NCBI GenBank assembly: GCA_049514215.1
Contig: JBEKVI010000012.1
Location: 1 to 64,000 of the forward strand
Direction of reading: 5' to 3'
DNA length: 64,000 nucleotides
DNA from: BOG-994 sp049514215
GTDB taxonomy: Bacteria > Pseudomonadota > Gammaproteobacteria > Burkholderiales > Burkholderiaceae_D
Positions 26,327 through 36,375 of this stretch are shown here, one piece after another; position 1 is the stretch's first letter, and every line of letters begins with the position of its first letter. The position numbers and the translations under genes were made by a program. A model generated the notes under the pieces. The model had not been told where the DNA came from and ran no database searches. It saw only the letters and a list, made by a program, of their open reading frames with translations.

Positions 26327-26902
26327 GTGAAATATTCTTCGGGAAACCTGTTTCTGGTGGGCCTGATGGGCGCAGGCAAGACCACCGTAGGCCGCCAACT
26401 GGCCGCCCAACTCAACAAGCGCTTCGTCGATGCCGACCGGGAACTCGAAGCGCGCACGGGCGTGAAGATCAGCGTCATCTTCGAGATCGAAGGCGAGAGC
26501 GGCTTTCGCCGTCGCGAGTCGGAGCTGCTGCGCGAATTGACCGCTGAATCGAACATCGTCTTGGCCACCGGGGGAGGAGCAATAAAGGACGGCGGGACTC
26601 GCGACCTTCTCAAGACGCGGGGTTATACGATTTACCTGTCTGCCGGCGTGGCCGAACTGGTGGCGCGATTGCACGATGATCGACGCCGGCCGCTCTTGCA
26701 GAACAAAGACCCACGCTCGACGCTCGAGGAGCTATTAGCCGAGCGTGAGCCTTTCTATCGGGAGGTCGCCGATCTCATCGTCGAGACTGGGCGCCCCAAC
26801 ATCGCCAAGCTCGTGTCAGGCATCGTCGCCGCACTGCAATCGGAGGCGAACACGCGCGCCTTGCTTGCGACAGCCGAGAGCAATCCCCAGGCGAGTTCCT
26901 GA
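26327..26902 (+). CDS. aroK: Shikimate kinase
   Basis: A 191-residue kinase of the shikimate pathway that phosphorylates shikimate with ATP. Walker A is GLMGAGKTTVG, the shikimate site is DADRELE, and GGGAI and the lid RPLLQ are present. I chose the GTG at 26327 (VKYSSGNLFLVG) because an in-frame ATG at 26270 lies inside the terminator stem. The stop overlaps the aroB start by one base. Confidence 0.94.
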   Translation: MKYSSGNLFLVGLMGAGKTTVGRQLAAQLNKRFVDADRELEARTGVKISVIFEIEGESGFRRRESELLRELTAESNIVLATGGGAIKDGGTRDLLKTRGYTIYLSAGVAELVARLHDDRRRPLLQNKDPRSTLEELLAEREPFYREVADLIVETGRPNIAKLVSGIVAALQSEANTRALLATAESNPQASS

Positions 26903-28029
26903 TGGCGACCGTCACGGTGGAGCTCGGGGCTCGCAGCTATCCCATCGATATCGGCTCGGGAGTTCTGACGCTAAGCAGTTGGTGGGAGCCCCACGTGCGC
27001 GGGCGCGCGGTCGCGGTGGTCACCAACGACACGATTGCCCCGCTTTATGGCAGGGCGCTCGTGGACACGTTGGCGCCTCTGGCGGCTCGCGTGGTCCCGG
27101 TCGTGTTGCCCGACGGGGAGGCGCACAAGACCTGGACGACCCTAAACCAGGTCTTCGATGCCCTTTTGAACGCGCGCTGCGACCGGGACACGCTGATTGT
27201 GGCTCTGGGCGGCGGCGTGGTGGGCGATCTCGCCGGATTCGCCGCAGCGACCTATCAGCGTGGGATTGAATTCATCCAGGTGCCCACGACCCTTCTCGCG
27301 CAAGTCGATTCCTCCGTGGGCGGCAAGACCGGGATCAATCATCCAAGCGGCAAGAACATGATCGGGGCCTTCCATCAGCCTCGCGCCGTGCTGATCGACG
27401 TGGAAACACTGGCAAGCCTGCCCGACCGGGAATATTCGGCGGGCTTAGCGGAAATCATCAAACATGGCGCGGCCTGCGATGCCGACTACTTCGAGATGCT
27501 CGAATCCGAGTTCCCAGCGCTTTTGGCCCGGCATCCCGCAACGCTCGCCGACGTCATCGCAGGCTCGTGCCGCATCAAGGCGCGCGTCGTCTCCGAGGAC
27601 GAGCGCGAGTCGGGCCTGCGGGCCATTCTGAACTTCGGGCACACCTTCGGCCATGCCATCGAGGCTGGCATGGGCTATGGCGCTTGGCTCCATGGTGAGG
27701 CGGTGGGGGCGGGCATGGTGGCGGCTGCCGAACTGTCGGTCCAGCAGGGCACCTTCCTGAACGAAGATGCGCTGCGGCTGCGAAAGCTCATCGGCTCGGC
27801 CCGGCTTCCTATCCGCCCGCCGAGCTGGGATCTTGTGCAATGGCAGGATCTCATGGAGCGCGATAAGAAAGCGGCGGGCGGAAAGACCCGCTTTGTCCTA
27901 CTGAAGGGGCTTGGCCAGGCCTACCTCGCCCCCGTGCCCGAGGCGAGCCTTGCCCGGCTTTTCGAGACGCTCAATGCGCCTGGCCGGCCGGTCGAGGTTC
28001 CTGGAGCGCCTGCGGGACTAGCCCAGTGA
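26902..28029 (+). CDS. aroB: 3-dehydroquinate synthase
   Basis: A 375-residue NAD- and metal-dependent enzyme that cyclises DAHP to 3-dehydroquinate. Family motifs are ALGGGVVGDLAGFAAATYQRG, VPTTLLAQVDSSVGGKTGIN and the metal ligands in NFGHTFGHAIE and LHGEAVGAGM. It is coupled to aroK by overlapping stop and start codons and to dgt by a GTGA overlap. Confidence 0.96.
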   Translation: MATVTVELGARSYPIDIGSGVLTLSSWWEPHVRGRAVAVVTNDTIAPLYGRALVDTLAPLAARVVPVVLPDGEAHKTWTTLNQVFDALLNARCDRDTLIVALGGGVVGDLAGFAAATYQRGIEFIQVPTTLLAQVDSSVGGKTGINHPSGKNMIGAFHQPRAVLIDVETLASLPDREYSAGLAEIIKHGAACDADYFEMLESEFPALLARHPATLADVIAGSCRIKARVVSEDERESGLRAILNFGHTFGHAIEAGMGYGAWLHGEAVGAGMVAAAELSVQQGTFLNEDALRLRKLIGSARLPIRPPSWDLVQWQDLMERDKKAAGGKTRFVLLKGLGQAYLAPVPEASLARLFETLNAPGRPVEVPGAPAGLAQ

Positions 28030-29180
28030 AGCGGGCGCGGCAGGGCGCGGTCTTGCCCAGAGCCCTTCTCGCCCCCTACGCCGCGGACCCCAAGACCAGT
28101 GCGGGCCGTCAGCGGGCCGAGACCGAGTCCCCAACCCGCACGGGATTTCAGCGCGATCGAGACCGCATCATCCACTCGACCGCGTTTCGGCGGCTCGAGT
28201 ATAAGACCCAGGTGTTCGTCAATCACGAGGGCGATCTGTTTCGAACGCGTCTGACGCACTCGCTCGAAGTGGCCCAGATCGCGCGCTCGGTGGCCCGCAA
28301 CCTCGCCTTAAACGAGGACCTCGTCGAGGCGATTTCGCTTGCCCACGATCTCGGACACACCCCCTTCGGTCACGCCGGGCAAGACGCCTTGGACGCCTGC
28401 ATGAAGCCCTACGGCGGATTCGAGCACAATCTGCAATCCTTGCGGGTGGTCGATGAACTCGAGGAGCGCTACGCGCAGTTCAATGGCCTGAATCTGTGTT
28501 TTGAGACGCGCGAAGGCATTCTGAAGCATTGCTCGATCAAAAACGCGCGCCTGCTCGGCGACGTCGGCGAGCGCTTCATTCTCAAGCGCAGGCCTTCGCT
28601 CGAGGCGCAACTGGCCAATCTGGCCGACGAAATCGCCTACAACAACCACGACATCGATGACGGCCTGCGCTCGGGTCTTTTGAGTCTCGAGCAGATGATG
28701 CAGGTCGACCTCTTCGCGCGACACGCAAAAGTGGTCCTCGGGGAGTTTCCGGGCCTTTCGGGCCGGCGGCTGATCTCGGAGACGATCCGCCGCATGATCA
28801 GCTTTCTGATTAGCGACGTCATCGCGACCAGCCAGAGCTTGATCGAAGAGGCCGGTCCCGACTCCCTTGAGGCAGTACGCAAGGCACCCTCGCTCATCGC
28901 CTTTAGTCGCCAGGTGCGCGCCGAGGCGGATGGTTTGAAGGTGTTCCTGCGCGACCATCTTTATCGCCATTTCCAGGTACAGCGCATGACCAACAAGGCG
29001 CGACGCATCGTGACTGAGCTGTTCGCCGCCTTTCATGCGGACCCGGGGCTCTTGCCCCGGGATCACGAGGAGCGCGCGGCGGGCAACCGCGCACGCGCCA
29101 TTTCCGACTACATTGCGGGAATGACGGACCGCTACGCGATGCGCGAGCACCGTCGGCTTTTCGCCGTCGACGACCTGTAA
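28026..29180 (+). CDS. dgt: Deoxyguanosinetriphosphate triphosphohydrolase-like protein
   Basis: A 384-residue HD-domain hydrolase that splits dGTP or other dNTPs into nucleoside and triphosphate. The metal ligands are His in RLTHSLEVAQIAR and the His-Asp pair in SLAHDLGHTPFGHAGQ, with a downstream Asp in NNHDIDDG. Start is GTG overlapping the aroB stop. In betaproteobacteria aroB-dgt-gltB is a recurrent order; here a RAYT gene follows. Confidence 0.92.
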   Translation: MKRARQGAVLPRALLAPYAADPKTSAGRQRAETESPTRTGFQRDRDRIIHSTAFRRLEYKTQVFVNHEGDLFRTRLTHSLEVAQIARSVARNLALNEDLVEAISLAHDLGHTPFGHAGQDALDACMKPYGGFEHNLQSLRVVDELEERYAQFNGLNLCFETREGILKHCSIKNARLLGDVGERFILKRRPSLEAQLANLADEIAYNNHDIDDGLRSGLLSLEQMMQVDLFARHAKVVLGEFPGLSGRRLISETIRRMISFLISDVIATSQSLIEEAGPDSLEAVRKAPSLIAFSRQVRAEADGLKVFLRDHLYRHFQVQRMTNKARRIVTELFAAFHADPGLLPRDHEERAAGNRARAISDYIAGMTDRYAMREHRRLFAVDDL

Positions 29181-29248
29181 TTCGCGGCGTTCGATGGCAC
29201 AATGACTAAAGAAGACCGCACCTGCCATTTGCCGGGAGGAACCTAAAG

Positions 29249-29953
29249 ATGGCTCGGCTTCCCAGGCTATTCGTTCCCGATCTCGCTCAGCACGCCGTGC
29301 AAAGGGGTGCCGGGGGCCAGGCGATTGCCCCCGATCCCGAGGCCCTGGACACGCTGCAGACCTTTCTGGCCGAAGCGGTCCGCTCGCATGGCCTCCTGTT
29401 GCACGCCTATGTGCTTATGCCGGACCATTTTCACCTGCTTGCGACGGGACCCGAGCCGCAATCGCTCTCGCGCAGCCTGCAATCGCTCGGGCGACGCTAC
29501 GTCCAGTATTACAACCGACGCATCCGGCGCGAGGGGACACTCTGGGAAGGCCGCTATCGCTCGTGCGTCGTCCAATCCGAACGCTATCTGCTGCCTTGCT
29601 CCCGTTACGTGGAGCTCAATCCTCTGCGTAGCGGCCTAGCCGGGGATCCGGCGCACTATCCGTGGTCGTCGTACCGGCATCACGTGGGCGTGGAAGCCTG
29701 TCCCTTCATCACCGACCACGCGCAGTACTGGGCCCTTGGAAACACGCCCTTTGAACGGCAGGCGGTCTACAAGCAGCAGGCCGAGCAGTCCCTCTCCGAC
29801 GAGGACCTGCGCGCGATTCGTAAGGCGACGCTCGGGGGATGGGGCTTGGGCGATGACGAGTTCTTGGAGCGCATCGAGCTCATCGCGCACCGCCGCACGC
29901 GTCCCCTTTCCCGCGGTCGCCCCCCGAAGGCAGCGCGTCCCCAGACCGACTAA
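29249..29953 (+). CDS. REP-associated tyrosine transposase (RAYT, Y1 family)
   Basis: A 234-residue single-domain HUH-type nuclease related to IS200/IS605 TnpA. The HUH motif is HFH at residues 60-62 (YVLMPDHFHLLATG). Candidate nucleophile tyrosines are Tyr84, 87 and 88 in RRYVQYYNRR. The motifs GTLWEGRYRS and YVELNPLRSGL are typical of RAYTs, which act on REP palindromes in the genome and do not carry themselves as classic IS elements. The ATG follows GGGAGGA at about 8-nt spacing. An inverted pair of REP-like sequences lies 46 bp after the stop. The gene seems intact. Confidence 0.85.
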   Translation: MARLPRLFVPDLAQHAVQRGAGGQAIAPDPEALDTLQTFLAEAVRSHGLLLHAYVLMPDHFHLLATGPEPQSLSRSLQSLGRRYVQYYNRRIRREGTLWEGRYRSCVVQSERYLLPCSRYVELNPLRSGLAGDPAHYPWSSYRHHVGVEACPFITDHAQYWALGNTPFERQAVYKQQAEQSLSDEDLRAIRKATLGGWGLGDDEFLERIELIAHRRTRPLSRGRPPKAARPQTD

Positions 29954-29998
29954 GGGACCCGGGTCGGCGACGCGATTTCAGCGAACTCGAGATTACTC

Positions 29999-30049
29999 TG
30001 TCCCCTTATTTGAGGGGATCACACAAAGCTCCCCTAACTAATAGGGACA
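29999..30049. repeat. Inverted REP-like pair (REPIN-type element)
   Basis: Two 20-bp units lie head to head with an 11-bp spacer. Left is TGTCCCCTTATTTGAGGGGA (29999-30018); right, read on the minus strand, is TGTCCCTATTAGTTAGGGGA (30030-30049). Each is itself a small palindrome (TCCCC/GGGGA), and the two share the first six and last six bases. This is the geometry of REPINs mobilised in trans by a RAYT, whose gene lies just upstream. Confidence 0.7.
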
Positions 30050-30066
30050 TACTCGGTCGATTTTGC

Positions 30067-30095
30067 TTGTGCGCTCTGCTGCGCTGCATTACATT
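30067..30095 (+). promoter_or_regulatory. Candidate gltB promoter
   Basis: TTGTGC (30067-30072), a 17-bp spacer and TACATT (30090-30095) lie 38 bp before the gltB start. Match to consensus is moderate. No other candidate is seen between the REPIN and gltB. Confidence 0.35.
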
Positions 30096-30132
30096 CATCG
30101 TTTGAGCGTCCGTACGGCGTCCTGGAGAAGTC

Positions 30133-33100
30133 ATGCCCAATCTCGCGAGCCCCTCTTCTGCCCGTCCCAGTCCTTCTGAAGCCGGGTCGCACGACGCACC
30201 GGCCGCCCAGGGCCTGTATGACCCCTCGCACGAGCACGACTCCTGCGGCGTGGGTTTCGTCGCGCACATCAAGGGGGCGAAAAGTCACCAGATCATCGAA
30301 CAGGGCCTTTTGATCCTCAAAAACCTCGATCACCGCGGCGCGGTGGGCGCCGACCCTCTCATGGGCGACGGTGCCGGGATCCTGATCCAGATTCCCGATG
30401 TGTTTTTCAGGGAAGAGATGGCCAAACAGGGGGTCCAGCTCCCGCCGGCCGGGGAATATGGCGTGGGCATGGTTTTTCTGCCCAAGGAACATGCTTCGCG
30501 CTTGGCCTGCGAACAGGAGATCGAGCGCGCAGTACGCGCCGAGCGACAGACGCTTTTGGGATGGCGCGACGTCCCGGTCGACGGCGACATGCCCATGTCT
30601 CCGGCCGTGCGGTCCAAGGAGCCCGTGATCCGCCAGATCTTCATTGGACGGGGGCCTGACGTGATGGTCACCGACGCCCTCGAGCGCAAGCTCTACATCA
30701 TTCGCAAAGCATCGGGCCATGCCATTCAGGCGCTGCGGCTTGCCCATGGCAAGGAGTTTTTTGTGCCCTCCATGTCGGCGCGCACCATCGTCTACAAAGG
30801 GCTGCTGCTGGCCGACCAGGTCGGTCGCTACTATCGGGACTTGGCCGATGCGCGCGTGGTTTCGGCGTTAGCACTCGTTCATCAACGGTTCTCCACCAAC
30901 ACCTTCCCCAGCTGGGAGCTCGCCCACCCCTACCGCCTGATCGCACACAACGGCGAGATCAACACGGTCAAGGGGAACGTGAACTGGATCAATGCGCGCC
31001 AAAAGGCCATCTCCTCCCCGGTTCTCGGGAAGGATCTGGACAAAATCTGGCCGCTCATATATCCAGGGCAGTCCGATACCGCCTCGTTCGATAACTGTCT
31101 GGAGATGCTTGTCATGGGCGGCTATCCGCTGGCCCATGCGATGATGATGATGATTCCCGAAGCTTGGGAGCAGCACACGCTCATGGACGAGAATCGGCGG
31201 GCCTTCTACGAGTTCCATGCGGCGATGATGGAGCCTTGGGACGGTCCGGCCTCGATCGCCTTCACCGATGGCCGCCAGATCGGCGCCACGCTCGACCGCA
31301 ATGGGCTGCGTCCGGCGCGCTACCTGATTACCGATGACGATCTCGTCGTCATGGCGTCCGAGGCGGGTGTCTTGCCCATTCCCGAATCCAAGATCACCAA
31401 GAAGTGGCGCCTGCAGCCGGGCAAGATGTTTCTCATCGATACCGAAGCCGGCCGCATCATCGACGATCAGGAGTTGAAGAACTCCTTGGCCAATGCCAAG
31501 CCCTACAAGGAATGGATCAACCGCATTCGCGTCAAGCTGCAGGAGCTGCAAACCGACCACGAGTGCGAAGAGGAAGCCGGTGCGAACTCCTTGCTGCCCT
31601 TACTCGATCGCCAGCAGGCCTTCGGCTACACGCAGGAGGACCTGAAGGTATTGATGGCGCCCATGGCCGCGCAAGGCGAAGAAGCCACGGGCTCGATGGG
31701 CAACGATTCGCCTTTGGCGGTGACCTCGAACAAGCTCAAACCGTTCTATCACTACTTCCGCCAGCTCTTCGCCCAGGTGACCAATCCGCCGATCGACCCG
31801 ATCCGCGAGCAACTCGTCATGTCGCTCGTGTCCTTCATTGGACCCAAGCCCAATCTGCTGGATCTGAACAATATCAATCCGTCGATGCGCCTGGAAGTCT
31901 CACAGCCGATCCTGGACTTCAACGATATGGCCGTGATCCGCCAGATCGAGCGCTACACGGACAATAAGTTCAAGAGCTGGGAGCTGGACATCTGCTATCC
32001 CGTCGCCTGGGGCAAGGAGGGGATCGAGGCGCGCCTGGCTTCGCTGTGTGCCGAAGCGGTCGATGCGGTTCAGTCGGGGTACAACATTCTCGTGGTCTCA
32101 GACCGGAAGGTCGATTCACGCACTGTCGCCATTCCGGCCCTTCTGGCGACCTCGGCCGTGCATCAGCACTTGGTCGCCCATGGTCTACGCACCTCGACCG
32201 GCCTCGTCGTCGAGACCGGATCGGCCCGCGAGGTCCATCATTTTGCCGTGTTGGCAGGTTATGGGGCCGAAGCGATCCATCCCTACCTGGCCATGGAGAC
32301 CCTGGTTGCCATCCACGGAGAATTGCCGGGAGCGATCTCGGCCGATAAGGCCTTGCAGAATTACACCAAGGCGCTTGGCAAAGGGCTCATGAAGGTCATG
32401 TCGAAGATGGGCATCTCCACCTACATGTCGTACTGCGGCGCGCAGATTTTCGAGGCGGTGGGACTGGCCCGGTCGATGACAGAAAAATATTTCACCGGAA
32501 CTGCGTCAAATATCGAAGGCATTAGTGTCTTTGATGTTGCCGAGGAAGCGATTCGCCTGCACCGCTTGGCGTTCGGTGAAGATCCCGTTTTGGCCAATGC
32601 GCTCGACGCGGGAGGCGAATACGCGTATCGGATACGCGGCGAGGAACACATGTGGACGCCGGACGCGATTGCCAGACTCCAGCATGCCACCAAACAGAAC
32701 AGTCTGCCGACGTACAAGGAGTACGCGGCGATCATCAACGAGCAGGGCAAGCGTCACATGACGCTACGGGGTCTGTTCGAATTCCGGGTCGATCCGGCAC
32801 GCGCCATCCCGCTGGAGGAAGTGGAACCGGCGAAGGAAATCGTCAAGCGCTTCGCCACCGGTGCGATGTCGCTCGGGTCGATCTCGACTGAAGCCCACAC
32901 CACGTTGGCCATCGCCATGAATCGCATCGGCGGCAAATCCAACACCGGTGAGGGCGGTGAGGACGAGAAACGGTATGAGGACTTCTTAAAGGGCATCCCG
33001 ATCAAGGAAGGACAGAGCCTGGCTTCGATCATCGGAGAAGACCGGATCGCGGCAGACCTTATCCTAAAAGACGGGGATTCGATGCGCTCGCGCATCAAGC

Positions 33101-34881
33101 AAGTCGCATCGGGACGCTTCGGCGTCACCGCGGAGTATCTCGCGTCCGCCGATCAGATCCAGATCAAGATGGCTCAAGGAGCCAAACCCGGCGAGGGCGG
33201 GCAGCTCCCCGGGCACAAGGTGTCCGAGTACATCGCCAAGCTGCGCTTCTCGATCCCGGGCGTGGGCCTTATCTCCCCGCCACCGCACCACGATATTTAC
33301 TCGATCGAGGACTTGGCGCAACTCATCCACGATCTCAAGAACGCGAATCCCAGAGCCTCGATCTCGGTTAAGCTCGTCTCGGAAGTCGGGGTCGGGACCG
33401 TGGCCGCCGGGGTGGCCAAGGCCAAGGCGGACCATGTCACGATCGCCGGTCACGACGGTGGCACGGGAGCATCACCGGTGTCTTCCATCAAGCACGCAGG
33501 TACGCCCTGGGAGCTGGGTCTGGCCGAAACGCAGCAGACTCTCGTGCTCAATCGACTGCGCAGCCGGATCACGGTCCAAGTCGACGGCCAGATGAAAACG
33601 GGACGCGACGTCGTCATCGGCGCCATTCTGGGTGCTGACGAGTTCGGCTTTGCCACGGCGCCTCTGGTCGTCACCGGTTGCATCATGATGCGAAAGTGCC
33701 ACTTGAACACGTGTCCGGTAGGAGTTGCTACACAGGACCCGGTGCTACGGCGCAAATTTGCAGGTAAGCCCGAACACGTCGTGAATTTCTTTTTCTTCAT
33801 CGCCGAGGAGACCCGCGAGCTTATGGCGCAACTGGGCGTGCGGCGCATCGAGGAACTGATCGGGCGCACCGATCTATTGGACATGAAAAAGGGCATCGAG
33901 CACTGGAAGGCCAAGGGCCTGGACTTCGCGCGGATCTTTCATCAGCCCGACGTGCCGCCGGAGGTTGCGCGCTTTCACTGCGAAGAACAGGATCATCGGC
34001 TCTCGAAGGCCTTGGATCACAAGCTCATTGAACGCGCAGCGCCGGCGCTCGAGACGGGTGAGAAGGTTTCTTTCATCACGTCCGTGCGCAACGTCAATCG
34101 GACCATCGGGACCATGCTCTCGGGCGAGGTCGCAAGACGTTATGGTCATGCAGGATTGCCCGACGATACGATCCATATTCAATGCAACGGTGTGGCCGGA
34201 CAGAGTTTTGGCGCGTTCCTCGCCCAGGGCATCACGCTCGATCTGGTTGGAGAGGGCAACGACTACGTGGGCAAGGGCCTCTCCGGAGGCCGCATCATCG
34301 TGCGCTCGCCCAACGATTTCCGCGGATTCGGACCCGAGAACATCATCGTGGGCAATACCGTCCTCTACGGCGCAATCGCAGGCGAGGCGTATTTCAACGG
34401 GGTAGCCGGCGAGCGTTTTGCCGTGCGCAACTCCGGAGCCACTGCGGTCGTCGAAGGCTGTGGCGATCACGGGGCCGAGTACATGACCGGCGGCACGGTC
34501 GCAGTCTTAGGCGAGACGGGCCGCAACTTCGCCGCAGGCATGTCTGGCGGCGTGGCCTACGTCTTCGATGAATCCCGCCAGTTCGCCCGCAAATGCAATA
34601 CCGCAATGGTCGAGCTCGAACCCTTTGCGAGCGCAGAGCAGCAAGCCCTCACCGAGGAGCGGACCCTCTGGCACTTGGGTCGAACGGACGAGGAGATTCT
34701 GCGCGAGCTGATTCAGGCGCAGTTCCGCTACACGGGCTCGTTTCGCGCCAAGGCGATCCTGGAGAACTGGGCTGCCATGCGAGCGCTGTTCGTGAAGGTC
34801 ATGCCAGTCGAGTACCGCAAGGCCTTGCGCCACATGGCCGCTGAGGGCACGCCGGTCGATCGGCAACGTCTTGCCGCTTAG
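30133..34881 (+). CDS. gltB: Glutamate synthase (NADPH) large subunit
   Basis: A 1582-residue alpha subunit that makes two glutamates from glutamine and 2-oxoglutarate. The N-terminal 37 residues are a propeptide; the catalytic Cys38 (HDSCGVGFVAH) becomes the N-terminal nucleophile of the glutaminase domain (38 to about 430). A central domain, an FMN-binding synthase domain (AMSLGSISTEAHTTLA, then GEGGQLPGHKV) and a C-terminal GXGXG beta-helix domain follow. The 3Fe-4S ligands are Cys1183, Cys1189 and Cys1194 in CIMMRKCHLNTCPVG. GGAG precedes the ATG. gltD follows after 29 bp. Confidence 0.97.
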   Translation: MPNLASPSSARPSPSEAGSHDAPAAQGLYDPSHEHDSCGVGFVAHIKGAKSHQIIEQGLLILKNLDHRGAVGADPLMGDGAGILIQIPDVFFREEMAKQGVQLPPAGEYGVGMVFLPKEHASRLACEQEIERAVRAERQTLLGWRDVPVDGDMPMSPAVRSKEPVIRQIFIGRGPDVMVTDALERKLYIIRKASGHAIQALRLAHGKEFFVPSMSARTIVYKGLLLADQVGRYYRDLADARVVSALALVHQRFSTNTFPSWELAHPYRLIAHNGEINTVKGNVNWINARQKAISSPVLGKDLDKIWPLIYPGQSDTASFDNCLEMLVMGGYPLAHAMMMMIPEAWEQHTLMDENRRAFYEFHAAMMEPWDGPASIAFTDGRQIGATLDRNGLRPARYLITDDDLVVMASEAGVLPIPESKITKKWRLQPGKMFLIDTEAGRIIDDQELKNSLANAKPYKEWINRIRVKLQELQTDHECEEEAGANSLLPLLDRQQAFGYTQEDLKVLMAPMAAQGEEATGSMGNDSPLAVTSNKLKPFYHYFRQLFAQVTNPPIDPIREQLVMSLVSFIGPKPNLLDLNNINPSMRLEVSQPILDFNDMAVIRQIERYTDNKFKSWELDICYPVAWGKEGIEARLASLCAEAVDAVQSGYNILVVSDRKVDSRTVAIPALLATSAVHQHLVAHGLRTSTGLVVETGSAREVHHFAVLAGYGAEAIHPYLAMETLVAIHGELPGAISADKALQNYTKALGKGLMKVMSKMGISTYMSYCGAQIFEAVGLARSMTEKYFTGTASNIEGISVFDVAEEAIRLHRLAFGEDPVLANALDAGGEYAYRIRGEEHMWTPDAIARLQHATKQNSLPTYKEYAAIINEQGKRHMTLRGLFEFRVDPARAIPLEEVEPAKEIVKRFATGAMSLGSISTEAHTTLAIAMNRIGGKSNTGEGGEDEKRYEDFLKGIPIKEGQSLASIIGEDRIAADLILKDGDSMRSRIKQVASGRFGVTAEYLASADQIQIKMAQGAKPGEGGQLPGHKVSEYIAKLRFSIPGVGLISPPPHHDIYSIEDLAQLIHDLKNANPRASISVKLVSEVGVGTVAAGVAKAKADHVTIAGHDGGTGASPVSSIKHAGTPWELGLAETQQTLVLNRLRSRITVQVDGQMKTGRDVVIGAILGADEFGFATAPLVVTGCIMMRKCHLNTCPVGVATQDPVLRRKFAGKPEHVVNFFFFIAEETRELMAQLGVRRIEELIGRTDLLDMKKGIEHWKAKGLDFARIFHQPDVPPEVARFHCEEQDHRLSKALDHKLIERAAPALETGEKVSFITSVRNVNRTIGTMLSGEVARRYGHAGLPDDTIHIQCNGVAGQSFGAFLAQGITLDLVGEGNDYVGKGLSGGRIIVRSPNDFRGFGPENIIVGNTVLYGAIAGEAYFNGVAGERFAVRNSGATAVVEGCGDHGAEYMTGGTVAVLGETGRNFAAGMSGGVAYVFDESRQFARKCNTAMVELEPFASAEQQALTEERTLWHLGRTDEEILRELIQAQFRYTGSFRAKAILENWAAMRALFVKVMPVEYRKALRHMAAEGTPVDRQRLAA

Positions 34882-34910
34882 ACACCGAGACCCACTACAG
34901 GAAAGGACCC

Positions 34911-36371
34911 ATGGGAAAAGTCACCGGATTCCTGGAATACCAACGACTGCGCGAGGCGTCGGAGCCGCCGCAGATGCGGCGCAAGCATTACCGGGAGTTC
35001 GTCATGCACCTGTCCGACGAGGAGGCCAAGGTGCAGGGCGCCCGTTGCATGGACTGCGGGATTCCGTTCTGTCAGAACGGCTGTCCGGTGAACAACATCA
35101 TTCCGGACTGGAATGACCTCGTCTTTCGCCAGAACTGGCACCTTGCGCTCGATACGCTGCACTCGACCAATAACTTCCCCGAGTTCACGGGGCGCGTGTG
35201 TCCTGCGCCCTGCGAGGCCGCTTGCACGCTCAACATCAACGACGACGCGGTGGGGATTAAGTCGATTGAGCACGCCATCATCGACAAGGGCTGGGAGATG
35301 GGCTGGATCACGCCCCAGCCGCCGCGCCACAAGACGGGCAAGGGCGTCGCCGTCGTGGGTTCGGGGCCCGCGGGGCTCGCGGTAGCCCAGCAGCTTGCGC
35401 GCGCCGGACATGCCGTGGTGGTGTTCGAAAAAAATGACCGCATCGGCGGCCTCCTGCGCTACGGCATTCCGGACTTCAAGATGGAAAAGCTGCACATCGA
35501 TCGCCGCGTCGAGCAGATGCAGGCCGAAGGTGTCGAGTTTCGGACGGGAGTGGAGGTCGGTCCGGGCATCTCGGGCAGCGAGCTCATCGATGCGTTCGAT
35601 GCGGTTGTACTTGCAGGCGGGGCGGAAGAACCGCGCGATCTGCCGGTCCCGGGTCGGCAGCTCAAGGGCGTCCACTTCGCGATGGACTTCCTGCCGCAGC
35701 AGAATCGCATCGTCGCCGGAGAGCGCGTGAAAGACCAGATCACAGCGCGCGACAAGCACGTGTTGGTCATCGGGGGCGGGGATACGGGTTCGGATTGCGT
35801 GGGCACGAGCAACCGCCAAGGCGCCGCGAGCGTGACCCAGATCGAGCTCTTGCCCCAGCCGCCCGTCGAGGCGAATCGCCCCCTCACCTGGCCCTACTGG
35901 CCGATGATGCTAAGAACCTCCTCGTCGCACGAGGAAGGTTGCGTGCGCGACTGGGCTCTCACGACCAAGTCGTTTCGGGGGGGCGAGGGCAAACAGAAGA
36001 ACCAGGTGAAGGCCCTAACGCTGGCCCGAATCGAGTGGACCATCGACGAGCGCACGGGAATCAACAAGATGGTCGAAGTTCCCGGCGGTGAACTCGAACT
36101 TCCGGCCGACCTCGTGCTCCTGGCGATGGGATTCACGGGACCGCGCTCCGGCGCGCTGTTGACCGAACTGGGCATCGAGCGCGATGCGCGGGGCAATGCC
36201 CGGGCGGCGCTAGACGGCCCCGGTGCTTATCGAACGAGCCATCCCAAGGTCTTCGCGGCGGGAGATATGCGCCGCGGCCAGTCGCTCGTGGTTTGGGCCA
36301 TTCGCGAAGGCCGACAATGTGCCCGGGCCGTGGATATGGCCTTAATGGGTGAGTCGCTGTTGCCCCTTTAG
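34911..36371 (+). CDS. gltD: Glutamate synthase (NADPH) small subunit
   Basis: A 486-residue beta subunit that carries electrons from NADPH through FAD to the large subunit. N-terminal Fe-S cysteines are in RCMDCGIPFCQNGCPVNN and GRVCPAPCEAACTL. FAD binding is VVGSGPAGLAVAQQLARAG; NADPH binding is VIGGGDTGSDCVG. The C-terminus has VFAAGDMRRGQSLVVWAIREGR. AGGAAAGG-type ribosome binding sequence lies ahead of the ATG. It forms an operon with gltB. Confidence 0.97.
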   Translation: MGKVTGFLEYQRLREASEPPQMRRKHYREFVMHLSDEEAKVQGARCMDCGIPFCQNGCPVNNIIPDWNDLVFRQNWHLALDTLHSTNNFPEFTGRVCPAPCEAACTLNINDDAVGIKSIEHAIIDKGWEMGWITPQPPRHKTGKGVAVVGSGPAGLAVAQQLARAGHAVVVFEKNDRIGGLLRYGIPDFKMEKLHIDRRVEQMQAEGVEFRTGVEVGPGISGSELIDAFDAVVLAGGAEEPRDLPVPGRQLKGVHFAMDFLPQQNRIVAGERVKDQITARDKHVLVIGGGDTGSDCVGTSNRQGAASVTQIELLPQPPVEANRPLTWPYWPMMLRTSSSHEEGCVRDWALTTKSFRGGEGKQKNQVKALTLARIEWTIDERTGINKMVEVPGGELELPADLVLLAMGFTGPRSGALLTELGIERDARGNARAALDGPGAYRTSHPKVFAAGDMRRGQSLVVWAIREGRQCARAVDMALMGESLLPL

Positions 36372-36375
36372 GATT

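Noticed and set aside
25703..26674. Minus-strand open frame (323 codons) opposite pilQ and aroK
   Set aside because: It crosses a strong terminator and two well-defined genes on the other strand.
34878..35819. Minus-strand open frame (313 codons) opposite gltD
   Set aside because: gltD is unambiguous; the antisense product has no family features.
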